DNA of 64,000 nucleotides from Scortum barcoo (lineage: Eukaryota > Chordata > Actinopteri > Centrarchiformes > Terapontidae), in contig CM041548.1 in the NCBI GenBank assembly GCA_023238725.1, positions 15,273,752-15,337,751 of the forward strand, written 5' to 3'. Each line of letters opens with the position of its first letter. The stretch's first letter is position 1. The notes beneath the pieces were generated by a model. The model worked only from the letters and a program-made list of their open reading frames with translations, ran no database searches and was not told where the DNA came from. Positions 24,401-39,400 of this stretch are shown one piece after another. The translations under genes were made by a program, and so were the position numbers.

Positions 24401-26056
24401 TGCAGTTGTTTATTATTTGTTACTGAAAAAAATCAATTTGAAATTTGCCAAGAACAGATGGAATCAGGATTGTTTTGCACCTGAACAAAACCATTTTTCA
24501 ACACTCGAAGAAAAACACCAGGCACATTTCTGTTTTCATTAGCAACACTGGCAACCACACTCCCTGCTCAGCTTGGCTCACATCGCCCTGATAGCAAAAA
24601 GTATGTAAAATCCCTCGTGGCTGTTTGATGCCATGTCAGACGCCCTCCTGAAATCTGAATGTGTAAAATATGTCACATGTAGATTCAAATATAAACTGCA
24701 GCGAGTTGCTGCTTTTTCTGTGCGTGCAAAACCACTTTTTTTTAAATCATTTTTACATGTGACGGAAACATTTGCTTTAAAAAATGTTTGACACACTCAC
24801 AAATGCTCAGAAAAGTTGCTAAATAAAAGGTCTTTAACCATTCGTGGATGCATTATGATAAATTCTTTAGTCCATGTCCTTGTTACTGGTCATTTTAGTT
24901 ACAACCATGGGTCTGGAATAGATATGCAGTGGATTTGGATTCAGGTAACTGAAGAAAATATTGAATGTAGATATGATTGCTTAGTCATGTTAGATGCTGC
25001 ACTGTCCTCTCTGACTTTTTCAGGGGGGCCTGCTGCCTTTGTATCACATGTGACAGAATGTACTGCTTTGTAAAAGAATTGTTGATATGTTTCCACACCA
25101 CTGCCACTGAGACGAATTACAGTCTGTTTATTGTACTTAGCGGACAAGGTGAAGCTGAGAATGTGAGAGGGAAAAAATGGTGAAACACTGTTTCCGGATA
25201 AGCTTAAACGCCATGCACCACACACTGGAGCTACTAATTATCAAGGTCTTATGCAAAACAGTGATGTTCGATGTGCTTTTTTTGATGAGATTTTAAATAA
25301 AAGGCCACCATTTCTCGTACGGAATAAATCTTTCCAGTATCTGCAGAAAATAAGAAAGCAGATTTAATCAATCACAAGACAGAATAAGTGACAGCTGATT
25401 AATATTCGTCAGAAGAAAAACCTCAACTGTGCTTCAAAATCGGTAACTATTGAATCCGTGGACTGCTTGTGTGCCTCTCTGCCGTTTCAATTCCCAGTCT
25501 ATTGTTCTGTCCTTGAATGAACTGTCACAGAGCACAATATAGTCACAGTGGTATACATTTCCTGAGATGGAGAAGGTTGTCACAATTGCCATTAGTCATT
25601 ACAAGTCATTCTCTCGTGAGTGTTAGAAAAGAAAAGCGGCGACATGGAATAGAAGAGATCTGCAGTCCGTCGGAGGCCATAGGAAAATAGTTGGTAAAAG
25701 AAGACGCAAGGTTAAAGGAGGTGGCAGCAGAACGTGGCACAAAATGTACCACCGCCATTATCACAGCCGCCAACTTGGACACCCTATCCACCTGTTATTA
25801 GCGTTGAAATGGGGGAATTGAATTAGACTGACTTGTCTTTAAAGGCTCCTAGAATCTAGCTGCCAAAGCCTTTCTGCCTTTGTGCCCGGGAGCCAGCGAG
25901 GGTCAGCGGGAGCGCGTGAGTGGGCAACGACCGGCAGTCACAGCCACTCAGAGACACCCTGGAGGGGGGGAGAGGAGAGAGATGACCGCAGCTTGGCAGC
26001 TCCACTGGAGTCTGATAAGCTTTAATGGCACCGCCACAATGATTCACACCATGTGA

Positions 26057-26089
<33 letters not shown>

Positions 26090-29000
26090 GCAGACACGCA
26101 CACACACTCAGAAACACACACACACATCTCTAGCAGGCTTGTGAGGAATGATTTCTGGACCCTGGATAAATTTGCAGTTGCAGGGAGTCTCTATTTACCA
26201 GTAATTGCATTTCTCTGCCCTCTTTCAGCCCTGCCTTCAAAAATGTTCTGTGCCTCAGGAAGTTGAAGGTGGCTGGGGAGAAAGCAACAGAACATGTTGT
26301 CGGCCTCACACGGTGCTCTGCCACAAGTTGACAGCTTATAGGCCAATCTGTACCATACATGAATACAAGCTGTGTATAGCACATAATCTGTCAGACAGAC
26401 ATGTTGCATCATCTGCATTTCCTGAAAGCCCACTGAACTGAAAAAAAAAAGAGTTTAACTGCAGTGCATCTGTGGCTACACTGTACAGTGACTTAATTGA
26501 TCTACCTACCCACCATCACAAATGTGGAAGAACTACATTTCAGAAAACGAAGATGTTCAAACGCAACATCTGTATTCACTGCAGCTGTCTGTTGGTGTAA
26601 ATTATGATAAACGGTCTGGGGTATTTGGTTAATTTTTCATGGGAGAAGGGGCTCAGGCCTGCCTGGCAAACAGTCAAGGGAATTGAATAAAACAACCCAG
26701 TTCCCATAGTAATTATGCTTATATTAAACGATTATGAAGCACAAAACTTGCGTCCGATGCCAGCGTTCAGTGCCAGAGCAGCAAAGATGGATAAGAGACA
26801 GGCGATGAAAGTGAATGGATGTGCAGTGTGCAGAGATCTGAGTTTACATCCTGTCACACACCAACAATTGATGTTCACAATCTTTTCTTCATCTCTAAAG
26901 CGTGCTCCAGTGATATATTAGTTGAAGGAGAAAGATATTTAAAAAGACTACATCGAAGATACTGCCTCAGAGGCAGAAACGCCAATGCTACATTTTGTGT
27001 AATGCAACTCAGACGCTTTATGAAAAATTTCCATGCAATTTACAGAATTTGAATGAAGTGTTTAAGAAGTGTAATTTATATGACATACAGAAAAGGAGTT
27101 ACATGTAACTATTAATTTATCCAATAAGTCTTTAAAAAACATTGGAGCCTACATTTACCTCAATGCATCTTGATCTTATGTTTCATTAGACTAGCCTGGT
27201 AAGCATTTTACAAAAACTTTACACCCCAAGTTTGTAACACTGGCTTTCTTTTATAAATTTGTAGTCTTCAAGCCCATGACCCTGATGACATCTCTATGAC
27301 ATTATTTAATCACAGCTTACAAACGTCCCCCAGAGCTGCAGAAGATGCACAAATGTTTTTGCAGCATAATGAAAAAATGACACCAACCATGACGAGCAAA
27401 CTGATCTTCATGTGTGAAAGTGTGAAAGCGCTCCTTTAATCGTACTGTAATTTCCACACATGCACCACATTAGGTGGAAGACAGGGCTGGCCATTAATCA
27501 TAAGGGTTGGCAGCTTGATCCCCAGTTCCTCTTGTCTGTATGTTGAAGTGTCCTTGAGCAGGACAGTGAACTCCACAATTGCCTCAAATGTGTGCAAGGA
27601 AAAAAAATCTTTTGACAATAGCATCTGAAAGGAGTGTAGGAAAAAAAAACTAAATCAATACTTTAATTATTTGACAGTGAATGCAATCTGGCATTCTGCA
27701 GAGTTGTATCATGATTAATGTTCTGTCCGGCAACAAGGTTAAATAAAGCAACAATACAGAGATAAATGTGCCAGTTACGACACACGTGTTCGTACAGAGC
27801 GTCTGGTCAAAGGGACTGGGTGTGGAAACTGCAGGGTGTGTTGGAGAAATAAGGGTTGGAAACATGAGTGATGGAGTGGAGCACCGCCACAAAGTAGGGC
27901 CTCCACTTAATCTACACACAGCTAAGTTGGAGACACACAGGGAAACACCACATGGACAAGAAGAAAAATCAATAGTCTGAAACAGTTACTTGAATAAAAT
28001 CCAACCCAACTCTGTCCGGCTAACTGAAGTTTTTGAAGCTCCATCCTCCCTAAGTATGAGAAAATAGCTTCTCCTTGTTAGCAGGCAGTCACTATAATGC
28101 AATACTTTACTTAGCAGCTTTGTCTGTGGAGAGTGACTGCTGTGCAGGCTGCTACCAAGTGGAACAGATTGCAGTATTGCATATGACTCAAAATGTCCAT
28201 CTGCCCCCATTATGTGTGCAGTGTCTTTTTTCCCCCTGTTATTTTTTGCTGCTTTCAGCATTATGCTTAAAGTGTGCTCACACATCTCTCTCCGCTTCTG
28301 GGAGTTCTGTGTTTTTTTGCATGCTGGGGGAGGTACTTAAACACACACACACACACGCGGCCTCTGTACAACAGGTAATTATTTGCAAAGAATGGAGCAA
28401 GTGTGTGGGGTGCAAATTGCATTGTGGGACGGCTCTGCGGGACAGAGGGATGTCAATTGAAGAGGCCGCCATTTTTATGTACACCTCATCCATTGTTCTC
28501 CGCGGTGAATTGCAGGGGCACGGTGTCGCTGTATTTACATGTACCTCTCAGGACGTGGGTGTATTTATCTGTCTCTGTCAGAGAGGATGATTTGCCCCTC
28601 ACTGGAGAACACTGGCTGTGCACAAACTGCCGGTAAATGGGAACATGAGTTTAGCAATAATTCTGAACCCCTCTTGAGAGCGACACAGAGGTGTGCCGAA
28701 AGCCTGTCGCCACCTGTCATAACCATCAAAACAGCAGGTAGGGCAGGAAAAAACCACCTGTCTGTCAAAACTCTTTTCTCTGTCTAATTGTTCTTCGCAC
28801 ATTTACAGGATTACTGGTTTAATTCTGCTTTATAATCACTGCTCATTGTTCCCACTTATTGTTTCCTTGCTCAATTTGTTTGTTTGTGTTCACACTCTGG
28901 CAACACAAATGTTCTTTTGTCATGCCAACCAAGCAATTTGTGTGCAAGGCAGTTGAATTTAATTTAATTTAAGGAGAGAATAGAAGAGGAGCAGGAGCAG

Positions 29001-32000
29001 GAGAAAGGGTTAGGGAAATGAAGGGGCACCTGCAGACATGAGAAGCACGTACTGTAAAGGAAAGTAGCAGAGGCAGAATTAAGAATTAAGTTTTGATAAT
29101 TCTTTCAGGTCGCATGGACACCGTTTTAACCAACAGACAGCGAATGATGGATTGTTCATTTAAAAGAACACAATTACCATATTAAGCAGGCCGGTTTTTA
29201 ATTTATGAATCAGGCTGCTATTCGTCTGCTGATACAACACTGTAAGAACAAAGCAGCTCTATCTCGTTTGGCTGCCCGTGCTTTTTCCTTCAGAGATATG
29301 TTTGATAATCTCAGGTCGATGCTATACACTTATCTATTGAGATTAGCGTCAGGATCCAGTAATCCTCGATAGGATCTCCTATTCATTACAGCTACTACGG
29401 CTAAGATTATGTTACAGTATTTTCCAGCTCCAAACAGAAGATGTATTACTTTCTTTTGTCAGCCAAAAACATTTCATTACTTGATATGTAGCAGTGGAAA
29501 AAAAGGAATTTGCAACAGTAGGATTAATGGAATATGTAATGCCACTAACTACGCGATAAAAGGATATGATTGCTGCTGTAGTGCCAAAAGAATATCACCA
29601 CAGTTAGCTGCTAGAGGGATGCACGATGCAGTGAATGATTTAAAAAGGAGCATCTTGTTTAATTTCCAACAATCCAATATTACCAATACAGATACATTGC
29701 CTGTTGTTTGTCCGGTTTAGTGGAGATCGGCACCTGTTTTGTGAAGTGTGACGCTCTTCCGACTGGAACGTGTCTAGCTCGCTCTCAGCAGTGGATTTGG
29801 GCAGTTCAGGGCCCCTTTGCCCAGCACGTAGTGGTGCCCAGGGGCAGCAAGAGAGGAGACTGATCGAATTGGTTTTACATTGGGTTGTCAGAGGTCTCCT
29901 AACTTCCTCACAAATCGATATGAGCCTTAAACTGCAGCCAACCGGCTGAAACTGGCTGCAATTTCCTCCCAACCGGGCTCCGTCCACGTTTCTCATCAGT
30001 AATGACTGAGCAGTTTGAATTGAGCCAAACGCCCCTGTGGGCCAGAGAACACTGACTCATGTTGTTCGCACACATTAATAATGCATTATAGCATGTAACA
30101 CAGGGTAATTAACTCTGCTGCTAAATACAAGCTCGGTCCAAAGTGCCGTTCTGTCAGGACACTGTTTGCTGAGAGCGAGAAAGCGTAGGGTGATGACTAA
30201 GCCGTCCATCTTTGTTGTGAATGATTATATGCTTTACACTTGTTTTTTTGTTTGTTTGGTTTGCATTTTATTTCATCATTATGTCAACAAGAAGTGCTAC
30301 AATTAGATGGATATTAATCAGCAGCTGAGATATGAGGTATACGGATCTTTCTAAATTACTGGTCTAAATTACACCGTGTAATATTACAACAGTTCCTTTA
30401 TGTCTGGGTTTTTGCCGATACAACACCTGAGCTCCTTCACTGATACCAAATGACATCTTTCTTGAATGTGAAAGAAGAGCTTGACTATCTATTTTGATAA
30501 TTGATTAATCACTTTTAAATATAATATTTTTAAAGCAGAAATGCCAAATATTCTCTGGTTCCAACTCCTCAAAGGCTGTGTTCCTTTGACTTACTTGATT
30601 TGTATTTGTATGTATGTTTGAGTTATTATCTACTTACCAGCTTCTCCTGGAGCTTTCAACTGCACCTTATAGCCTTTGCAAAACTCCACCTCCTGAGGAA
30701 GACTGTAAATGTGGTTGGAAGTTCTAGAAAAGGTTAGTAAACGGACCTTGAGTTAAAATGACTATTTTATCAAGATGATCTTTCCTCTATCTTAATTTGC
30801 AGAGCATAACATTTTTTTCTAAAAAAATTCTGGTGAAACTATTAATAAAACTAACAAGCATTTTGAGACAAAACCTCCATTACTTGACTTGTTTTTGGTG
30901 ATGCTACAAATACATTCTGGTTTGATATTATAAGTATTTGGATTTGAGCTTGCCTTTTGCCCAATACACAGAATGACTCAGTTGTCGTATGATTTTGTAT
31001 TTCACCTCTCTTTTTGTGTCGTCTTCTTGTACAGCTCTTAAGATCCACATTATGTTTGCTGCACATTACAAATAGGCTGATTGTGATTGTGATTCGCATT
31101 CTGCCAGCCCTAATCTAACCAATGTAACAATCTAATTGATCACTTAAGTATAATTGGAATCACTCGAAGCTTTATGCTCCAATCCATGTTAGCCATGCTT
31201 CAGTCCCCTCTAACATTGCTTTTTTTTTCCTCCACTCTCCTTCCCCTCTCTTTCCTCTCGCTCTCTCTCTCTCTCTTTCTCTATCCCCAGTGGTTCTGGT
31301 CCACTGCTCTCCCTCCATCTCCCTTGCTCTTTATTGACTGTTGAGTGTAAGGCGGTGTTAAACCAGCATCGATGTAATAGTGGGCATTAGCCCCTTGAAC
31401 TGCCCTTAATCTAACTGTAATAAACTCACATTTATTTTGGTGGCAGAGGCTTTTCCCCGCCCTGCATACACACATATACATAAATATCTGTGGATAGATA
31501 TCTAAAGTGTGTGAGGGAGAGAGCTGGTCCCTGCATAAATGGCCATTGTTATGAGGATAGCACACCCGGTGCAAAGCCTGTCAAAAGCTCTTCTGCGGTG
31601 TGGTGTAGTAGAGCTGTGCTTGAGACTCACCTTTAATTGGAATGTAATTGGAGAAGCACCATTGATCATGGATCACATTCAGCCCCCTCCTCCCTGAACT
31701 CAGGGCTGCTCCGTTTTCCACTGACTGATTCCGACTCTCTTTCTCTCTATCTCTCCCTCTCTTTCTACCCCTCCTCGTGTACACCGCCTCCTCTTCCTCC
31801 TCCTCCCGTAAGGAGAATGTCAGTCATGTGCAGTGGAGCGACGCAGAGGAACAAGGCCCCCTACTGGGTCCAGAGCGTGTGGGTCAATGTGTGTCTGGGG
31901 CACAAACCACAAGAAACAGGGAAAAAAAGGTGGGGGTGGGAGGGGGGGACCAGAGCAGAGGAGAGGAGAGGAGATTAAGAGGAAAAGAGGGTGGGAGCGA

Positions 32001-35000
32001 TGAGATGGAGCGCGCGAGTGGAATCGTTTGTAATAGCCTACGCGCTCTATTGCGCCATTTCATCCAGCATTTAGTTAAGCGAGATTTGTTTTGTTTTGCC
32101 TTTGTTGTTGGGAATGCTCAGAGAAGTCAATTTGTTGGCTCATTTGTCAAACGCTGGACTGCGTCAGTGGTATCTCAGCGGTGTCATGGAGCGGAGAAAA
32201 GCTCTCTCACTCAGCTGGAGTGTAGATGGGAATCAGGCTTGTGGAGATTGCCTGTGTACCATTTTAAATGTGGACTGGAAAACAATGAAAACTAAGGGCA
32301 CTGGCAGAGCACCTCTGTCCCAAATTGATTCTTAAGTGGAATGGGGCAGTGTGAGCAAAGAGGTGGGAGGGAGGTAAAGAGAGAAACACAAGATTGCAAG
32401 ATAGGTAGGTAGGGAGCAGAGCCATTAACATGTTTTATATTGAAATTGAAGTACGAGTGCTTTTAGATTTTGAAATAGTAGAAGCTACAATCTAAATTGA
32501 AACCTCATATAAATACCAGTGTCTTAACGAGCTGCAGGAGGTGGAAGTTTTGCTTGGCGACCACTGATTTTCCCAAACTATAATGACAACTGTTAATGGC
32601 AAATTCACAGACATTTCTTGGCTGTTGTCTGTCCGCTGCCGGCTGGTGTACACCAAAGATGGCTTCGTCAAGGAGGAAGCATCACTTTCTTAAAATTTGA
32701 TGTTGGAAAAAAAAAGAAGAATTGGCTGCAGGTTTGGAGACAGATAAACAATCTCACTCATCGTCACAGTTCCCAACAGGTAGCTAGCAGCAAGCTTGTT
32801 GGTTAATGAGTGTCAATGATGGACAGCTGGCGGACAGAGTTGTGGAATCTCCCAGTTTTTGCTGTGCATGTATTTATAGACCTCTTTAATGGGAGACATA
32901 ATGGCACGTAGTAAAAGCGCAGGTGTACATAACCAAAATAAGTTCAGTTCAGTTCCATTTAGCTGCTTCGGTTTCAGGGTCCTGGTATTGTTTGTGCTGG
33001 TTCGCTGTCATGACTCACCGGGACATTTGAATAGAGCGAAGCTATCGTCAGTGTTATTAATAACACCTGTACCTTTCCTGCTGTGACAAGTCAAAGTCTC
33101 TGCTGTGAAAAAGAAACGCTGGAAGAAATAATAAGTCCAGAGCAGTCAGTACAAGGACATCAGAAAATCACAATCAGAAAATATGTCTCGCATGCATGCC
33201 CCGTATTTGGAGTTAATGTTGATTTCAAGTAGTCTACACGCTGTGGACTTTGTGGTTTGTGTTTCATCCAAAAGGTTATTCCAGTCTTTAGCAGCATATT
33301 AACCAAATCTAGTTAATTTATGTTTTAGAAGAGGTTTTTCATTACAAGCATATAATGCCATCATTTTGAGCTGACCTCTAAGATTCAGCACTGTGTCCAT
33401 GAAGCGGACATCAACTCAAGCAGTGACAGTGTAGAGGTGATAAGATTCAAGATTTTATTATCATGTGCACAACTATTACACGGAGTAGTCGCTGGCTGTG
33501 AAATCTTGAGTCTCTGGTCAAAGGTACCATCAGAAGTTGTCAGTCAGATACAGTATCAGGACAGCTTGACATTATTACCATAACTGTCCAACTTTATTAT
33601 AGATACAGCCCCAATTTTGAATGTCACAATTATGTTTGATGATATTATTTACACTGGTGACATTGGTCATTGTTTTGGTCAAAACTTGACTAAACTTATC
33701 AGGTTTAGTCAAGTTTTGATCATGGTCAATGCTTGACCTGTACATGTAACAAACAGCTCACAGGGCCGCATCAGCAACAAGTAACTGCATTTTTTTTCAC
33801 CTGATTCTATTAATGGAGAGTGACATAATCATTTTTGGATTATGCTTGTTTATTTTGCATAGAGCACAAATACAGGCCTGGTGTGTAACATATCAACTGT
33901 ATTATATTAATTTGAATAGCAGTATACAGTAGCTCCTGCGTGCGTGGCAATTAGGTGTTTTCTTCAAATGGTTCAGCTCGGAGCAGAGAAGAAAAGGGGG
34001 CAGAACAGAGAAGCTGATTGTTCTCGAAACTAGAGCAGGGTCAGGGATCCTCCTTGGATATTTATGAGACATAAAGAGTGACATGAAAATGTGATCAAAT
34101 GGATGAGACAGAGTGAGAGATAAATGTTTGAAAGACCAGCGATTACTGATGAGGGTCTGAGAACTGCTGTCGGGATGCGGTATTATAGGGAGCGAGAGCG
34201 AACAACAAACCAACACTGAGTAATCAAACAGACAAACAGAAACCGGCAATGAATAAGGAGCGGCAAATGAAAATGAATGGGGAGTGAGGAAATGAAGTGG
34301 GGGGTCGCGAGATGTGAGGAGGCTAGGAGGGAGGCCAGTGGGAGGTTGAGAGTCAGGGTGAAAAGAGATGGAGGCAGAGGGAGAGGAAAAGGCAAGCAAG
34401 CAAAGGGGGGGAGGTTGTTGTTTTAGGATCAGTACGGATGAGTGCGTTTCCCCTCTCAGGGGAGGGGGACCATCGGCTCTCTATGTCTGTCACTCCAATC
34501 GTTTATGCCTCGCTTCGAGGGAGAGGTAAAGGGCGCTGAGTCGTTGCTGTGTGTTTGTTTGAGGTGGCTCATGTGAGAATGGGGGCGATTTGAAAAAGGA
34601 GTGTAATGGTCTTTTCATCACCAAATGAGTCACCCTTTCTTTCATTTGCTTGTTTTTTTTTTGTCCCTCCACCACCCTTTTTTTCTCTTACAAATACAGG
34701 TTGTGCTGTTCTTCCAGCTTGTGTAGCAGCTTACTATGCCGAACTCTTGAGAACATACACTTTTCTGTTGTTGGGTGGCAGGTTTTGAGGTGTGGAAGAC
34801 AACTGGTTTGGTTTGAGTCGACGTGATTTGCATTATCTATTCATCTGTTAATGATCATTTAATCTATATATGGTCAGAAAATAGTGAAAAGTATCTATCA
34901 GTGTTATTCAGAGCCCAACTACAGACCCCGAAATATTCAATTTTCAACCCCATAAAACAGAAAAAAGTTGCAAATCCTCACATTTGACCAGCTGGAACTA

Positions 35001-36427
35001 GTAAAATCATCACTGGTGCCATGCCTTTTTTGATAAATAATTACAAAATTATTTACAAAAATACAGTTTTTTCAGATCATTTTTTGTTAGTCAACAAATC
35101 ATGGACATTTGGCTTAGCGCTAGTTTGGTTGCAGTCTTGGTATCTACAAGGTTAACCCAAATCCATGTTTTACAGGGTTGTCACTACACTTTTATCATGT
35201 TGTGTTTTTACATAGGGTTGAACTAATTAACGTGAAGTTAACGTGACTCAGTCAATTGACATTTTTAATTGAATCAGTTTTTTTATTATTAGATTTTATT
35301 CATTAATTTATTTATTCATTAATTCGTTTATTCCAACGTCACACTGTTTCTCTACACCACTGAAAAGGGGTGGAAAGGCTTCAGAAAAGATAAGTGGTAC
35401 AGAAAATGGATGGATGGATGGAGTATGCAAAAAGTGACTTTGTTACTGTAATGACAGTAATTGCAATTAGTCACTTCAGACCCCTGCTGCTCACGTAAAA
35501 TCATTAACTAATGAAATCAATTTAGAATTGGCAGGACTCCACATGAAGCATGAAAAAGTCTTTGCTACATTACTCCTTTTAAATTAAAGAATGAAATCAC
35601 AAAAGCATATGAAACAACTAAATGAATGAATAAAAGACGGAAATAGAATAAATGTCATAGCCGATTTTATGGTCTGTTTTTAAGTATCCGTGGAGGGACA
35701 AAACCCCATTATTTTATTTTACAACACTGACTGGCTGACATCTGATATTTAATTAAAGGCCAGTATAAGTCAAATATATTAGCATGCTGATTTATCTGTC
35801 TAACCCAAGCAATAAGTAATATCCGTCCCGTCATAAAATTAACACTAAAGTACGACTCTGTTTCGATGCGATAACGCTCATTTGGGTTAAATTACAACAT
35901 GTCAAATGCACCATTTTTAGTGTTAATAATTGTATCGACATTGTAACTAACTGCCAGTATCCTCAAAAGCTCCCTCAGACAAAGTTATCATTGTTTTTGC
36001 AGGGAGGCAGACCTGTCACCCTGAGTGTGTGTTTAGCCCAGTTGCCATGAAGGTTATCAGGCCAGCGCACAAACTAGACTAGAGGTGGAGGGGAGGCGGG
36101 ACGGGCTCCCCACAGGTTAGGAGGCATAAGTATGCAGCACCAGTTAGGTGCTTATTTTTACCTGTGTGTGTGTGTGTGCGTGTGTTTACAGAGCTGTCTG
36201 TCCATGTGTCTGTTTATCAGCCTGTCTCTTTGTGTGTCTGTGTGTGTTCATGTGTGTGTGCGGAAGCTCCCAGCAGGAGCAGCCAAAGTGCGTTCCTCTA
36301 ATGTCATCCTGTGGCCATCCTCCAGCTAAAAGCCAGCGGCTACACTCCTCCCCCCAATGTCACCTTTCCTCTCTCCCCGTTTTACTTTCTCCTCCTCTAA
36401 CACCTCCTCCTCCTACTCCTTCGCCTC

Positions 36428-36474
<47 letters not shown>

Positions 36475-39400
36475 GTCATTTTTCATCATCTGTCCATGTT
36501 TGCTAATCTCCGTCCTTTCTCTGCTCTCCGTCTCAATTCATCATCTCTACTTGGGTCTTGTGCTGAAGGTTACCGAATCGCTGATAGAGAGAAGACAAGG
36601 AATAGACGATCATAAAGACTGACAGGGAGGGAGGGAGGGGGGTTATCCTCTTATCTCTCTCTTTCTTTTCACCTCTGTCTTTCTTTCTCTGTCTTGTCCA
36701 TCTCTGCACCCCTTCCTCTCTCTCTGTAACCCTCTCTTTTTTCTCCCTTTCACTCTCCCCCTCTCTGCCCCCCCCCCCCTGATCTCTGCCCCCTTCATCT
36801 GCTTCTACCTGTCATTTCTTTCCTGACACCGTACACCCTCTCCCTCCCTCCTCTCCTCCCGCTGATCCCCGCATACTGACAGCCGTCAATTTCAGACAGA
36901 CGGACACACTTCACAGAAACAGCATGCCAAGTGTGTGCGCTTGTCTGTTTTTTGCGCTTAATATGATGTGAAGCCCGCTGGCCTCGACCTGCGGACGAGG
37001 TTGGCGCTTAACCCTGTGTTTGCTTTGCCGCTCCAAACGGCGCGTGTTTGCAGTTTGATTTGTGCACGTTAAATACGGTCAGATCACCTTGCTCTGTCAT
37101 GCCTAGGCACAAATGAATGCAAGAGCAAAGCTACACACACACACAGACACACACAGCTCAGTACATTAGGCTGTTAAAGTATTCTATCTTTACGCACATA
37201 AGGTCACATTCAGAGCTCCTGTATGCCTCGCTACACAGGCCGGCTGCATTAGGCCCAGGAATCATGGCAAAGCGGCCTGCCTGTCTCTATCTGAAATTCT
37301 AATCACCACTCGCAGACATTACTATTCAGTCTGTGCGCCCGCCGGCTGCCTGCACAACGGCTAAGCTTTGCACTAAAGTTTTGGTTAAACCGTGAAGGCC
37401 AAAGCCCATTTCATAACACCCACATTTGTATTACATATTGATAAACACAATCTGCCTGTTACTTTCTGCCCCCAATCTGCCGTCTCTTTCCTTCTCCTCC
37501 CTCTCCCCCGTCGCTCTCCCTTCACCTTGGCCTCCACCGGTCCCCCGCACCAACTTCAAAACAATACTTTTTTTTTCTTCCCCCACATTCGCGGCGCATT
37601 CAGCGGATCCATTCCCTTTGTCGCAACTTACTTATGCATTACACATCTTTTCTTAATAATCGCGCCTCTCATCTTTCAATTTTCCCTCCTTTGCCGCCCT
37701 CCGTCCCTGCATCCCTTTCTTCTGCCTTGCTTAAAGCGTTTCACCTCTCCACTATCTCCATGCCTGGGCACACCTCCCCCCATTCGACTCAATTCTTATC
37801 TTCGCCTCTATATTCCTTCATCTCTTCTTTTCCTATCCTTCTTCTCTATCTTTCTGCCCAGCTACCTCTCGCATCCTTCCTCTCTGTGCCCTCTATCCCC
37901 ACCCCGCCAGCCCCACCCACCCTCCCTCGCTCTCCTGCCCACCCCGGCTGAAATTAAACCCCGTTGGCGTGAGGCTGGCCCGACCACGTCTCCCACCGAG
38001 GCTCAGCCACACGGACCCAAGAAACAGACCTTGAAAAACAAGATAAAGTACATCAAAACTGCAATGGGTTCACCGCTCCATGGGCAGTGTATATTTTTGG
38101 ATACCATTTCACATTTTTACACTCTCCCCGCCCTGCTGCTCCACCCAGTCTGCCTGTTTCTCTCCCTCTGTCTGTTTTTTTTTTCTTCCGTCTCTCTTTC
38201 CCTTCCCTTCCTCCTCAGACAGACATTGTCGCAGTCTTGACAGTGAGGCGAGTCTGCAGTGATTAACATTGATTAAAGTGGCTAACGAGTCTCCTTTTCA
38301 TTCTGCTGGTGTGAGGCTCTGTTTGTGTGTGTGTGTGTCTGTGTGTGTGGATGTAGGGAGGGTGCGAGGGTGTGTGTTTAATGTGTGTGTGTGTTTTTGT
38401 GTTCAGAACGTGTCCATAAAGCTGTCACTCATCCGGGCTGGGTGTGTGAGAAAAGAAAAGCCCAGCTGTGAGTGCTTAGCAGTTGAGGTGTCTGTGTGTT
38501 TAATGGGATTGTATGCAGTCAAACGTGTGTGTTCATCTGTGTATGTGTGTGTGTGTGTGTGTGTTTATGTGTGCGTATATAGTGTACAGTGCACATGAAA
38601 CACACTCACTGATTCAGCTGCCGAGACTCTCATCCTTTGTTTTCCTGCCACATGGACCATTTTACCCAAAGATCGGCACAGCAAGAGCCAAACGGCCTGC
38701 AGCTTAATTCAGCTCCCAATCAAGTGACCAATCAAATCCTTCATTTTACCTCAAGGACAAATGAAGTATGTCATGGGGTTACATTATTTGAAAGTGTGTG
38801 GGAGGTTTTTCCCCTCTCCTTCTTTCTTCCTTCTTCTTTTTTTCTGCATAGAATTGTGCATTAATACGCTCTTAGGGTTTTTTTTCTTCTTAACCTCAGA
38901 TAATATTTTAAGTTTGGTTTAGATAGCATGGAGGGACTAAAGGAGCTCTAATCAATGTTCACTCAACAGTGGATAAATGACTAGAGATAATGTCAATGGG
39001 GTGTCACCTGGCCTGCCTAGCATCTTTCAGGATATTGTTCTGGTCTCACAACTTTAATGTTTTTCGTTCACTCATGCTGGTCTTATTAGCAGCTTAAAGG
39101 CCTGACAAATTCACTCTGTGCTACCTTCCCACCACCAAATGGAGTTAGCAACTAGCTGGCAACATAGTAGAGCTTTTAGCAAATAAATTAAGAGCCAGTG
39201 TTGCCACCATTATATGTGACAGGTAAGAATATGTCATCGTTGTGTTTACAGCTTGATATGCTGCCCCCAAGCGGCCAAAAAAAAAAAATCAGTTAATGCA
39301 GGGTTGTGGATACACATACCAGTAAATTATGCAGTTTTTCACTATGTGGAAAATTAATTCAAATTCAGGTTCAATAATTCATCTCTCCATGTGTAAAATA

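Larger units (their letters stand above)
22750..28370. other. Intron 1: mostly featureless non-coding DNA
   Basis: AT-leaning sequence with a (CA)n run at 26058-26087 and a repeat fragment at about 27480-27605. No exon or RNA gene is recognisable. Confidence 0.5.

Noticed and set aside
37392..38240. The longest open frame in the window (282 codons, + strand)
   Set aside because: It is a translation of C/T-rich low-complexity DNA, giving Ser/Pro/Leu/Phe-rich peptide without any domain, and lies inside intron 1.
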